DNA of 64,000 nucleotides from NCBI RefSeq assembly GCF_024055795.1, contig NZ_JAMXMY010000013.1, positions 186,001 through 250,000 of the forward strand. The letters run 5' to 3'. Positions 15,004 to 23,794 of this stretch are shown in pieces. The position numbers and the translations under genes are program-made. The notes below the pieces were generated by a model. It was not told the DNA's origin. It worked only from the letters and a program-made list of their open reading frames with translations, and made no database searches. This DNA comes from Actinoallomurus purpureus (GTDB lineage Bacteria; Actinomycetota; Actinomycetes; Streptosporangiales; Streptosporangiaceae). Numbering within the stretch: position 1 is the stretch's first letter; the number at the start of each line of letters is the position of its first letter.

Positions 15004-18000
15004 GTGGCACTGTCCGTGGAATCGCTGATGCTCGAGGTGGGCAAGGCGTTCGCGCCACTCGAGCAACGCCTGCGCGGCGACGAGATCCCCCTGCTGTTCG
15101 CGGAGATCGGGCTGCCGGCGCCCGACATCGTCCTGGCCGCGCAACCCGTCCGCGCCGCGGTGGAGGGGGCCGCCACCGCGCTGTCCGGGCTGCCGCGCTC
15201 GCTGTCGGACCTGGTCACGGCGATTGACGCCCGTGACACCGGCCGGATCGCGGAGTCCGTGGCCGCGGTCGGCTCGTTGATCAAGACCGTCGCCGCCGCG
15301 GTCGATGTGGTGTCCGGCGCGATCCGGGCGGCCGCGGCGGCGGCCGGGCCGAACCGGGGCGAGGTCGAGGCGTTCGCCGGGGAACTGGCCGAGCGGCTGT
15401 TCGGCTTCGCGCTGATCACGTACCTGGGGGACCGGAAGCCGATCGCGGCGAACGTGCTGGAGCTGATCGGCGTCCTCGAGTCCACCCCGATCGCCGCGAC
15501 CCCTGGGGCGCCCACGTACGTGCGCCGGGTGCTGCGCCTGGACCGGGTGAGCGGCTTCCTGCACGACCCCGTGGGCACGCTGACGGAGCTCTACCGCTGG
15601 GGCGGCCCGGACTTCGAGTGGGACCTGCTGCTCCAGCGACTGTCGATCTTCCTGACCACGGTGTCGAACTTCGCTTTCCTGCAATCCGGGCCGCCGCCGT
15701 TCCTGCGGGTCGTCGCCGTGGACATCGGCGAGACCGACGACCCGGTACCCGGCGTGCAGGCCACGCTGCGGCTCGCGGCGAAAGACCACCTCCAGCTCAC
15801 CATGCCGGTCAACGACGCCGTGGCGCTGGTCGCGACGTCCGACGCGGCGATGGACGCGGAGACGGCGGTCAAGCTGCTGCCGCCCGCCGCCCTGCGGGTC
15901 ATCCCGCCGTCCGGTGAGGTACGGGGATCGGCGCGGTTCGGCGTCCAGGCGCCGCCGACCGCCGGCGGCCCGCCCCTCGTCATCCTCGGCACCGCCGGCG
16001 GTTCCCGGGTCGAGGCACGGTCCCTGCACATCACGGCCGGGGCGGACCTCGACTGGAACCCCGCGGAGGGCCGCGCCGAAGGCGGCCTGGTACTGGAGGC
16101 CGCCGTCGAGGGCGGCAAGGTCGTGCTGAACCTGGCGGACGCGGACGGCTTCCTCAGCACGCTCCTGCCGTTCGACTCGATCGAGCTCGACGCCGACGTG
16201 GGGCTGACCTGGTCGAGCGAGACCGGGCTGCGGTTCCGCGGTACGGGCGGGCTCCAGGCCGACATCCCGGTCGACCTGCACGTCGGCCCGGTGGACATCC
16301 GCGCGCTGCACCTCGGCCTCGGGCTCACCGGCGACGGCGTCGCGCTCGAGGCGTCCGGCTCGATCTCCGCCCAGCTCGGCCCGATCGCGGCCGTGGCCGA
16401 CCGGATCGGTGCCGTACTGCGCCTGTCGCAGCCGGACGGTGCCCTCGGGCTCGCCGCCGACTTCAAGCCGCCCAGCGGGGTCGGGCTCACGATCGCCGCG
16501 GCCGGGGCGTCCGGCGGCGGGTTCCTCTCGTTCGACCCCGACCGCGGCGAGTACGCCGGTGCGCTGGAGCTGGAGCTCTCGGACTTCCTGGCGGTCAAGG
16601 GCATCGGGGTCATCACCACCCGCCAGCCCGACGGCTCGCCGGGCTTCTCACTGCTGATCGTGCTGACCGCGGAGTTCCCGTCGGGCATCCAGCTCGGCGC
16701 CGGGTTCACGCTGCTGGCCGTCGGCGGGCTGCTGGGGCTCAACCGGGGGATGAACCTCCAGGCGCTCGTCGAGGGCGTACGGACCGGGGCGATCGAGTCG
16801 GTCGCGTTCCCCAAGGACGTGGTCGCGAACGCGCCGCGGATCCTGTCCGACCTCAACCGGTTCTTCCCGGCCCAGCCGGGCACGTTCCTCGTCGGCCCGA
16901 TGGTCAAGATCGGCTGGGGCACGCCGGCCCTCATCAGCGCCTCGATCGGCGTGATCATCGAGGACCCGGGCGACATCGCGGTCCTCGGCGTGGTGCGGGC
17001 CGCCCTGCCGTCCGCCGACCAACCGCTGCTCGTCATCCAGGCCCAGTTCATCGGTGCGCTGGAGCAGGACAAGTCGCGGCTGTGGTTCTTCGCGAAGCTC
17101 TTCGAGTCGCGCATCATGGGCATGACCGTCGAGGGCGGCATGGGCCTGCTGGTGTCATGGGGCGACGACCGCGAGCTGATCGTCAGCGTCGGCGGGTTCC
17201 ACCCCGGGTTCCGGCCGCCGCCGCTGCCGTTCCCCACACCGGACCGGCTCACGGTGGACCTGCTCAACCGCAGCAAGCAGCTGATCCGGGTGACCGGCTA
17301 CTTCGCGATCACCCCCAACACCGTGCAGTTCGGCGGGGGCATCGAGATACGGCTGGGGTTCAGCTCCTTCGGGGTCGAGGGCCATCTCACTCTCGACGGG
17401 CTGATCAACCGCGACCCGTTCCGGTACAGCGCGCACAGCTCGGGCCACGTGTCGCTCAAGGCGTTCGGCGTCGGCGTGTTCAGCATCAGCCTGGACTTCA
17501 CGCTGGAGGGCCCGGCGCCGTGGCGGGTGCACGGGCGCGGCTCGATCGGCTTCCTGTTCTTCTCCATCTCCGCCGACTTCGACTTCTCGTTCGGCGAGGA
17601 GCTGGCGCTCTTCCTGGCGCCGATTCCCGTACTCCCACTGCTGGTGGCGGAGATCGCCAAGACCGAGAGCTGGGAGGCCCGGCTTCCCGACGGCGGTGTC
17701 CGGACGCTGGTCACCCTGCGCCGGCTCCCCGCGGGCGGTGACCTGGTCCTGCACCCGCTCGGCACGCTTGTCGTACGGCAGCGGGCGCTGCCGCTGGACG
17801 TCCGGGTGGACCGGATCGGCGGGCAGCGGGCGAGCGACGGGCGGCGGTTCAGCCTCACCACGCCGGAGGGCGGCGGGTTTACCCAGAGGTCGGTCATCGG
17901 CGAGAAGTTCGCAATGGCCCAGTTCCAGGACATGTCCGACGCGGCGAAGCTGTCCCGTCCCTCGTACGAGACGCAGGACGCCGGCCTGGAGCTCACGTCC

Positions 18001-19554
18001 GACAAGGGCGCGCTGGCGACCGCCCGGGTGGTGCGCCGCGAGGTCCGGTTCGAGCTGCACCTCATCGACAGCGTCGGCAGCGCCGCGGCGCTGCCGGTCG
18101 GGGTCGCCACGCCGGCGGCCACGAACGGCACGCCCGTGCAGCGGTTCCACAGCGTCAGCGGGCCGGTGTTCGACGAGCTCCTGCGCGGGTCGAGCACCAG
18201 CCGGTCGGCGCTGTCGGCCCGGCAGGCCCGGCAGCGGCAGCCGTTCCTGGCCGCGGACACCGTGCGGGTCGACGAGCAGCGGTTCGTGGTGGCGTACGTG
18301 AAGAGCAACCGGCAGGCGTTCCCGCCGGGCCGGACCACGCGCCGGGTGCCCGCGACGTTCCGCAGCCGCGCGACGGCCGAGGACGCGCTGGCCGACTTCG
18401 TGGCGGCCGACGCGACCCTGGCCGGGCAGTTGCACGTCATCCCCGCGGCCGAGGCGGCCATCACGCCGGGCGTGCCCGGCACGTGGTCGCCGGCCGGCGT
18501 GCTGCCGGCCTCGGTGTCCGAGGTGGACCTGGTGCCGCTGCTGAACGGCCGCGTCCTGATCGCCGGCGGTACCGGCCCGGACGGCGCGCCGGTCGCGGCG
18601 ACCCAACTGTTCGACCCGGCCGGCGACTCGTGGTCCGCCGGGCCCGCGCTCGGCGCCGCGCGCCGCCGGCACGCCACCACTCGCCTGTCCGACGGGCGCG
18701 TGCTCGTCACGGGCGGGCAGGACGACCAGGCCGCGCCGCTCACATCCGTCGAGGTCCTCGACCCGGCCGCCGGCCGGTGGACCCCGGTGCCCGAGATGGC
18801 CGGCGCCCGCCACGGCCACTCCGCGACCGTCCTGCACGACGGCCGCGTGATGGTGGCCGGCGGTAGCGGTGCCCGGGACGGACAGGAGGACGGCGCGCTC
18901 GCGACCGCCGAACTGTACGACCCGGCGACCGGCACGTGGGCCACCACCGGCGAGCTGACCAGCGCCCGCACCGGGCACCAGGCGGTCCTGCTTGACGACG
19001 GCCGGGTGCTGGTCACCGGCGGCCTGCTCCCGACCGGTGTGGGCCGCGCGGAGCCGCTGGCCTACTGCGAGGTGTTCGACCCGGCCACCGGTGTGTGGAC
19101 CACCACCGGCGGCCTCGGCACGGCGCGGGCCGGCCACCAGGCCGTCCTGCTGTCCGACCACCGGGTGCTGGTGACCGGCGGCGACCCGGTCGTGGCCGTC
19201 GACGGCACGCTGGATCCGGACAGCCTCGCCACCGCCGAACTGTACGACCCGGTAGCCGAAACCTGGGGCCCGGCGCAGCCGATGCCGGGCGGCGGCCGGG
19301 CCGGCCACCGTGCGCTCGTGCTGCGGTCCGGCGAGGTGCTGGTGACCGGCGGCACCGGCGCGCCCGAGCGGACCGCCGGCTTCCGGTCCGTCATCTCCTA
19401 CGACCCGAGCGCCGGCACGTGGCGCGTGCTGGGCGGCCTGCTGCTGGGCCGTACCGCGCACGCCGTCGCCGAACTCCCCGACGACCGGGTGCTGGTCGCC
19501 GCGGGCACGGCCGGCACCGACCCCACCGGCACCGGTGAGGTGCTGATCCCGTGA
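15004..19554 (+). CDS. Giant DUF6603-like protein with C-terminal kelch propeller
   Basis: A 1516-aa protein. Residues 1-150 are helical and Ala-rich. A long beta-rich, hydrophobic, Gly-rich middle (roughly 330-900, with alternating patterns such as GSISAQLGPIAAVADRIG and FGVGVFSISLDFTLEG) resembles DUF6603, a family of unknown function; this assignment is from memory of its character and is moderate. From residue about 1159 there are seven kelch repeats, each with a DGRVLVTGG-type strand and TW-T--L--AR-GH spacing, enough for one seven-bladed propeller. GTG start at 15004 has GGAGG upstream. No signal peptide or clear membrane helix. The next gene is a free-standing kelch protein. Confidence 0.75.
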   Translation: MALSVESLMLEVGKAFAPLEQRLRGDEIPLLFAEIGLPAPDIVLAAQPVRAAVEGAATALSGLPRSLSDLVTAIDARDTGRIAESVAAVGSLIKTVAAAVDVVSGAIRAAAAAAGPNRGEVEAFAGELAERLFGFALITYLGDRKPIAANVLELIGVLESTPIAATPGAPTYVRRVLRLDRVSGFLHDPVGTLTELYRWGGPDFEWDLLLQRLSIFLTTVSNFAFLQSGPPPFLRVVAVDIGETDDPVPGVQATLRLAAKDHLQLTMPVNDAVALVATSDAAMDAETAVKLLPPAALRVIPPSGEVRGSARFGVQAPPTAGGPPLVILGTAGGSRVEARSLHITAGADLDWNPAEGRAEGGLVLEAAVEGGKVVLNLADADGFLSTLLPFDSIELDADVGLTWSSETGLRFRGTGGLQADIPVDLHVGPVDIRALHLGLGLTGDGVALEASGSISAQLGPIAAVADRIGAVLRLSQPDGALGLAADFKPPSGVGLTIAAAGASGGGFLSFDPDRGEYAGALELELSDFLAVKGIGVITTRQPDGSPGFSLLIVLTAEFPSGIQLGAGFTLLAVGGLLGLNRGMNLQALVEGVRTGAIESVAFPKDVVANAPRILSDLNRFFPAQPGTFLVGPMVKIGWGTPALISASIGVIIEDPGDIAVLGVVRAALPSADQPLLVIQAQFIGALEQDKSRLWFFAKLFESRIMGMTVEGGMGLLVSWGDDRELIVSVGGFHPGFRPPPLPFPTPDRLTVDLLNRSKQLIRVTGYFAITPNTVQFGGGIEIRLGFSSFGVEGHLTLDGLINRDPFRYSAHSSGHVSLKAFGVGVFSISLDFTLEGPAPWRVHGRGSIGFLFFSISADFDFSFGEELALFLAPIPVLPLLVAEIAKTESWEARLPDGGVRTLVTLRRLPAGGDLVLHPLGTLVVRQRALPLDVRVDRIGGQRASDGRRFSLTTPEGGGFTQRSVIGEKFAMAQFQDMSDAAKLSRPSYETQDAGLELTSDKGALATARVVRREVRFELHLIDSVGSAAALPVGVATPAATNGTPVQRFHSVSGPVFDELLRGSSTSRSALSARQARQRQPFLAADTVRVDEQRFVVAYVKSNRQAFPPGRTTRRVPATFRSRATAEDALADFVAADATLAGQLHVIPAAEAAITPGVPGTWSPAGVLPASVSEVDLVPLLNGRVLIAGGTGPDGAPVAATQLFDPAGDSWSAGPALGAARRRHATTRLSDGRVLVTGGQDDQAAPLTSVEVLDPAAGRWTPVPEMAGARHGHSATVLHDGRVMVAGGSGARDGQEDGALATAELYDPATGTWATTGELTSARTGHQAVLLDDGRVLVTGGLLPTGVGRAEPLAYCEVFDPATGVWTTTGGLGTARAGHQAVLLSDHRVLVTGGDPVVAVDGTLDPDSLATAELYDPVAETWGPAQPMPGGGRAGHRALVLRSGEVLVTGGTGAPERTAGFRSVISYDPSAGTWRVLGGLLLGRTAHAVAELPDDRVLVAAGTAGTDPTGTGEVLIP

Positions 19555-20723
19555 CGAGCAAAGGAACTGCGACCATGCCCACATCCACCGCGGCACCCGC
19601 CGGCACCTGGAAGACCGCCGGCGACCTGCCCACCCCGGCCGCCTGGTACGGCCAGCACGACGGGCCGGTCCTGCTCGACGGCGGCGCCGTGCTGGTGGCC
19701 GGCGGCGCCGACGCGGCGTCCGGCTCACTCGCCGACGCGGCCCTGTTCGACCCGGACCATGACGTCTGGAACCACGCCGACCCGATGGCCACACCGCGGC
19801 GGTTGCACTCGCTCACCCGCCTGGCGGACGGGCGCGTGCTCGCCGTCGGCGGCCTGAACGGCACCACCGGGCTGCCGACCGCCGAGGTGTACAACCCCGT
19901 GAACGGGCACTGGTCCGGGACCGGCCAGCTCACCACCGCCCGCTGGGGGCACAGCGCGACGCTGCTGGACGACGGGAGCGTCGTCGTCTCCGGCGGCAGC
20001 GCGGCGCGTCCCTCGGGCGGCACGATCGCGCTGCGGTCGGCCGAGCGGTTCGACCCCGGCAAGGGCACGTGGCGGTCCGCCGGCGTCATGAACGACGCGC
20101 GCACCGCCCACACGGCGGTACAGCTCCACAACGGGACCGTCCTGGTCGTCGGCGGCGTCGCACCGGTCGGCGCCCCCGACGACCCGGCGCTCGCGTTCTG
20201 CGAGCTGTACGACCAGGCGCACGACAAGTGGACGCCGACCGGCAGCCTGATCACCGGACGTCGGCACCACCGCGCGACCCGGTTGTCGGACACCAAGGTG
20301 CTCGTCACCGGCGGCACCGCGCCCGGCTCGCCGGGCACCGCCCCGTACGACCCGTTCAGCCAGCGCACGGTCGAGGTGTTCGACCTGGACGCCGGCAAGT
20401 GGTCGGCGAAGGCCGCGATGCCCTCCGGCCGCGCGCTGCACCGCGCCGTGCTGCTGCCGGGCGACCAGGTTCTGGTGGCCGGCGGCGCGGCGAGCGACCG
20501 CGACGAGTCCGGCTTCCGCAGCGTGCTGGCCTACGACGTCGCGGGCAACACGTGGGCGCCGCTGCCCGGCATGGCGGCGGGCCGCTGGTCCTTCGCCGCC
20601 ATCGTGCTGGACGACGGCCGGGTGCTGGTCGCCGGCGGCGTCGCCCGCTCCGGGCTGGCCGCCGCGGACCCGGCCGCCACCGAGCTGACCCGTACCTCCG
20701 AGGTGTTCGGGGGGACCCCGTGA
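19551..20723 (+). CDS. Kelch-repeat beta-propeller protein
   Basis: A 390-aa protein made almost wholly of seven kelch repeats (glycine-pair strands such as VLVAGG, VLAVGG, VVVSGG, VLVTGG), so one complete seven-bladed propeller, a protein- or glycan-binding scaffold. It parallels the propeller fused to the end of the preceding protein, as though that domain exists in tethered and free forms. GTG 19551 overlaps the upstream stop (GTGA); ATG 19575, with AAGGA 9 bases upstream, is an equally good start and shortens it by 8 residues. No signal peptide. Confidence 0.85.
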   Translation: MTSKGTATMPTSTAAPAGTWKTAGDLPTPAAWYGQHDGPVLLDGGAVLVAGGADAASGSLADAALFDPDHDVWNHADPMATPRRLHSLTRLADGRVLAVGGLNGTTGLPTAEVYNPVNGHWSGTGQLTTARWGHSATLLDDGSVVVSGGSAARPSGGTIALRSAERFDPGKGTWRSAGVMNDARTAHTAVQLHNGTVLVVGGVAPVGAPDDPALAFCELYDQAHDKWTPTGSLITGRRHHRATRLSDTKVLVTGGTAPGSPGTAPYDPFSQRTVEVFDLDAGKWSAKAAMPSGRALHRAVLLPGDQVLVAGGAASDRDESGFRSVLAYDVAGNTWAPLPGMAAGRWSFAAIVLDDGRVLVAGGVARSGLAAADPAATELTRTSEVFGGTP

Positions 20724-23700
20724 CCACCAACGCGTACACGTTCCTGCCGTGGCTGCGGACCGGGATCAACACCCGGATCACCGCGGACCCGGGCGCGGCC
20801 GCGCGGGCCAGCGTCCAGATCCCGCTCACCGTGTCCGGCGAGGCGCTCGACGGCGGCACGCTCACCCACGACGCCGGACGCCCCGCGCAGCTGTACGGGC
20901 CGGGCGACGTGGTGGGCGTGGACCCGCGGGAGGTCTCGCGGAACGAGCCGCGCCCGGGCACGGCCAACGTCGAGCCGAACTTCTTCGCGCACATCGAGTT
21001 CGCCGACGAGGACTTCCCCTGGCGCTACAGCCCCGCGCCGTCCGGGCCCACGACCGTGCGGCTCACCCCGTGGGTCGCCCTGGTGGTGCTGGCCACCGGC
21101 ACCGAGTTCACCGACGCGCCCGGCACGGACCCGCTGCCGGCCATCGACGTCACCGACCCGGCCAGTACGATGCCGCCGGCCGACCAGCTCGGCGCCTGGG
21201 CGCACGTACACGTGAACGGCTCGCTCGCCGACCCGGTGGCCACCGACAGCACGGCCGGCGCGCTCGCCGCGCTGAACAACGTGCTGACCGGTGACCCGGA
21301 CAGCGCCTGCGCGCGGCTGATCTGCCCGCGGCACCTGGAACCGGAGACCGCGTACGAGGCGTTCCTGGTGCCGGCCTTCGAGACCGGGCGGCTGGCCGGT
21401 CTGGGCTTCGACCCGGCCGGCGCGCCCAGCGGGCTGTACTCGAGTTGGGGCCCGCCGTACGCGAACCGACCGGTCGGGAACCGCATGCCGTACTACCACC
21501 GCTGGGCGTTCCGCACCGGCACGGCCGGCGACTTCGAGTTCCTGGTGCGCGAGCTCAAGCCGCGGCGGGCCGACGCGAAGGTGGGACGGCGGGAGATCGA
21601 CGTGCACGCCGAGCCCGGCCTCGGCCTGCCCGGCATCGCCGACCAGGGCGGCGTGCTGCCGCTCGGTGGCGCCTTGCGGGTACCGGAGACCGTCGACCCG
21701 GCGGACAACTGGGACCACTTCGCCGATCCGCCGTCGCCGACCCCGCTGTACCCGCACCCGTTCGAGCAGGCGCTGGCCCAGGTGATCAACCTGGCCGACG
21801 ACCTCCAGCACCAGTCGGGCCCGGACCCGATCGTCACGCCGCCGCTGTACGGCCGGTGGCACGCGCTCACCACGCGTCTACTCAACCGCCCGGACGGCAC
21901 CGAGCTGACCGCCGAGGAGAAGCACAACTGGGTGCACCGGCTGAACCTGGACCCGCGGTTCCGCGTCGCGGCCAACCTCGGCGCGCAGGTGGTGAAGGAC
22001 AACGACGAGGCGCTGATGGCGGCCGCGTGGGCGCAGGTCGGCGACGTGCTGGTGGCGAACGGCCGGATCCGCGCCGCCCAGCTCGCCCGCGAGGTGGGCC
22101 ATGTGCTGCAGACCCGGCACCTCGACCTGCCGGCCGGTACGGGGCAGATCGCGGCGGCCGCCGCGCCCTCGGGCCGCGCGCTGACCCTCACTGCCCCGGC
22201 CCACTCCCGCGTCACCACCACCACCACGACGTCGCTGGTGGCCGCGGCGGACAGCGAGGTGGCCGTCGGGTTCCACGTGGCCAGCAGCCGGGTTGCGGCC
22301 GCGCCCGTGTCGCCCGCCATGCGGCGGATCACCCGGCCCGGTTCGCGGCTGATCCGTTCGCTGGACTTCCCGGAGGGCCCGCGGGCGGACGCCCTCCTGT
22401 TCCGCATGGACGACCCGGTCGCCCCGGTCGTGGCCGCCCCGGTCAAGATCACCCCGGGCGCGCTCGTCACTCCGGCCGATGTCAACGCCGCCCTGCACCC
22501 GGACCGGCCGCCCGGTACGGACCCGGTCGACGTCCTCGCGCACAGCCCCGACTTCGTGCTCCGCGCGCTCGGCGACCCGGTCACCCCGCACCCCGGCACC
22601 AGCGACAGCGCCGAGGCGACCCGGTTCAAGGCCGCGCTCCGCGAGCTGCACCAGGGGATCGACGCCGGCGTGGCGGTCGGCCAGGCCCCCCAGGCGCCCG
22701 CGCTCGACCTGATCCCCACCACCGCGGCCACGCTCACCGGCCTGCGGTCCGACACGACGGTGCCGCGCGCGCTACTGGAGGGCGCCGTCAGCCTGCCGGA
22801 GCGCCTGCAGCCCTTCGCGGCCGCGTTCACCGAGGCCATGGCGTACCCGGTGTTCGACATCCCCACGTTCCGGTCGCTGCTCGACCTCTCGGTCGACGCG
22901 TTCGTACCGAACCTGAACTCGCTTCCGGCGAACTCCCTGACGCTCCTGGAGAACAACCACGAGTTCATCGAGTCGTACATGGTCGGGCTCAACCACGAGA
23001 TGGCCCGCGAGATGCTGTGGCGGGAGTTCCCGACCGATCAGCGCGGCACCCCGTTCCGCCAGTTCTGGGACCCGGTGACCGCATTGCCAGAGCCGGGCGT
23101 GACCCCCGCCGAGCGCCGGGAGCGCAACTACGACATCCCGCCGATCCACCTCTGGCGGCCGGACGCGCGGCTCGGGGAGAACGCCAATCCCCGCGATGGG
23201 ATCGTCCTCGTCGTCCGGGGCGAGCTGCTCAAGAAGTACCCGACGACCGCCATCTACGCGCACCGGGCCGAATGGCCGCCTGGCCCGGACGGCCTGCCCG
23301 ACAAGTCCCTGCCGCGCCGCCTGGTCACCATCACCGGCCCGCCCACCACCGAGCAGATCCAGCTGCCCCGCTTCGAGGCCACGGTGGACCCGGACATCTA
23401 CCTGATCGGGTTCGACCTCACCGCCGACAAGGCGGTCGGCGGGCCGGACGACCCCGGCTGGTTCTTCGTCCTGAAGGAACGGCCCGGCGACCCCAGGTTC
23501 GGCCTGGACGACCGGGACCCCGGCCAGCCGGCCGGGCCTATCGAGGTGTGGAACGACCTGACGTGGAGCGACGTCGACCCCGCCGGACGCGGGTTCGTCA
23601 CGCTCGACCCCGCCGTGACCGTACCGCTGGCCGGACTGGACGGGTCCGACGACGCCGAGAAGCTCGACCAGCACAACGAGGACGAGAACCTGCCGCTGTG

Positions 23701-23794
23701 GTTCAGCGGCCTGGGTTCGGCCGACCTCGCCTACATCCTGCTCCAGGTGCCCGTAATGGTCGCCGTGCACGCCCAGGAGATGGTGCCGCGATGA
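20720..23794 (+). CDS. Large orphan protein of the subtilase/kelch operon (1024 aa)
   Basis: A 1024-aa protein I cannot assign to a characterised family. The start is GTG 20720, overlapping the kelch gene stop as GTGA; the frame is open upstream, but only as a shadow of that gene. Visible blocks that look conserved are PNFFAHIEFADEDFPWRYSP near residue 92, RLTPWVALVVL near 115, and a C-terminal half with ESYMVGLNHEMAREMLWREF, PTDQRGTPFRQFWD and YDIPPIHLW. No signal peptide, membrane helix or known catalytic motif is seen. Position in the operon and overlapping starts on both sides imply co-expression in fixed ratio with the neighbouring giants. Confidence 0.75.
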   Translation: MTTNAYTFLPWLRTGINTRITADPGAAARASVQIPLTVSGEALDGGTLTHDAGRPAQLYGPGDVVGVDPREVSRNEPRPGTANVEPNFFAHIEFADEDFPWRYSPAPSGPTTVRLTPWVALVVLATGTEFTDAPGTDPLPAIDVTDPASTMPPADQLGAWAHVHVNGSLADPVATDSTAGALAALNNVLTGDPDSACARLICPRHLEPETAYEAFLVPAFETGRLAGLGFDPAGAPSGLYSSWGPPYANRPVGNRMPYYHRWAFRTGTAGDFEFLVRELKPRRADAKVGRREIDVHAEPGLGLPGIADQGGVLPLGGALRVPETVDPADNWDHFADPPSPTPLYPHPFEQALAQVINLADDLQHQSGPDPIVTPPLYGRWHALTTRLLNRPDGTELTAEEKHNWVHRLNLDPRFRVAANLGAQVVKDNDEALMAAAWAQVGDVLVANGRIRAAQLAREVGHVLQTRHLDLPAGTGQIAAAAAPSGRALTLTAPAHSRVTTTTTTSLVAAADSEVAVGFHVASSRVAAAPVSPAMRRITRPGSRLIRSLDFPEGPRADALLFRMDDPVAPVVAAPVKITPGALVTPADVNAALHPDRPPGTDPVDVLAHSPDFVLRALGDPVTPHPGTSDSAEATRFKAALRELHQGIDAGVAVGQAPQAPALDLIPTTAATLTGLRSDTTVPRALLEGAVSLPERLQPFAAAFTEAMAYPVFDIPTFRSLLDLSVDAFVPNLNSLPANSLTLLENNHEFIESYMVGLNHEMAREMLWREFPTDQRGTPFRQFWDPVTALPEPGVTPAERRERNYDIPPIHLWRPDARLGENANPRDGIVLVVRGELLKKYPTTAIYAHRAEWPPGPDGLPDKSLPRRLVTITGPPTTEQIQLPRFEATVDPDIYLIGFDLTADKAVGGPDDPGWFFVLKERPGDPRFGLDDRDPGQPAGPIEVWNDLTWSDVDPAGRGFVTLDPAVTVPLAGLDGSDDAEKLDQHNEDENLPLWFSGLGSADLAYILLQVPVMVAVHAQEMVPR

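Noticed and set aside
13294-16311. A 1005-codon minus-strand open frame over subtilase 3 and the DUF6603-like gene
   Set aside because: Same reason: low-complexity shadow of well-supported plus-strand genes.
18478-20723. CRISPR or tandem DNA repeat
   Set aside because: The periodicity comes from kelch protein repeats; unit lengths vary and the DNA is not conserved between units.
21445-23790. A 2.3-kb upstream extension of the 1732-aa protein
   Set aside because: It overlaps the 1024-aa gene in another frame and is Arg/Pro/Ala-rich; the ATG at 23791 with ATGA overlap is a normal coupled start.
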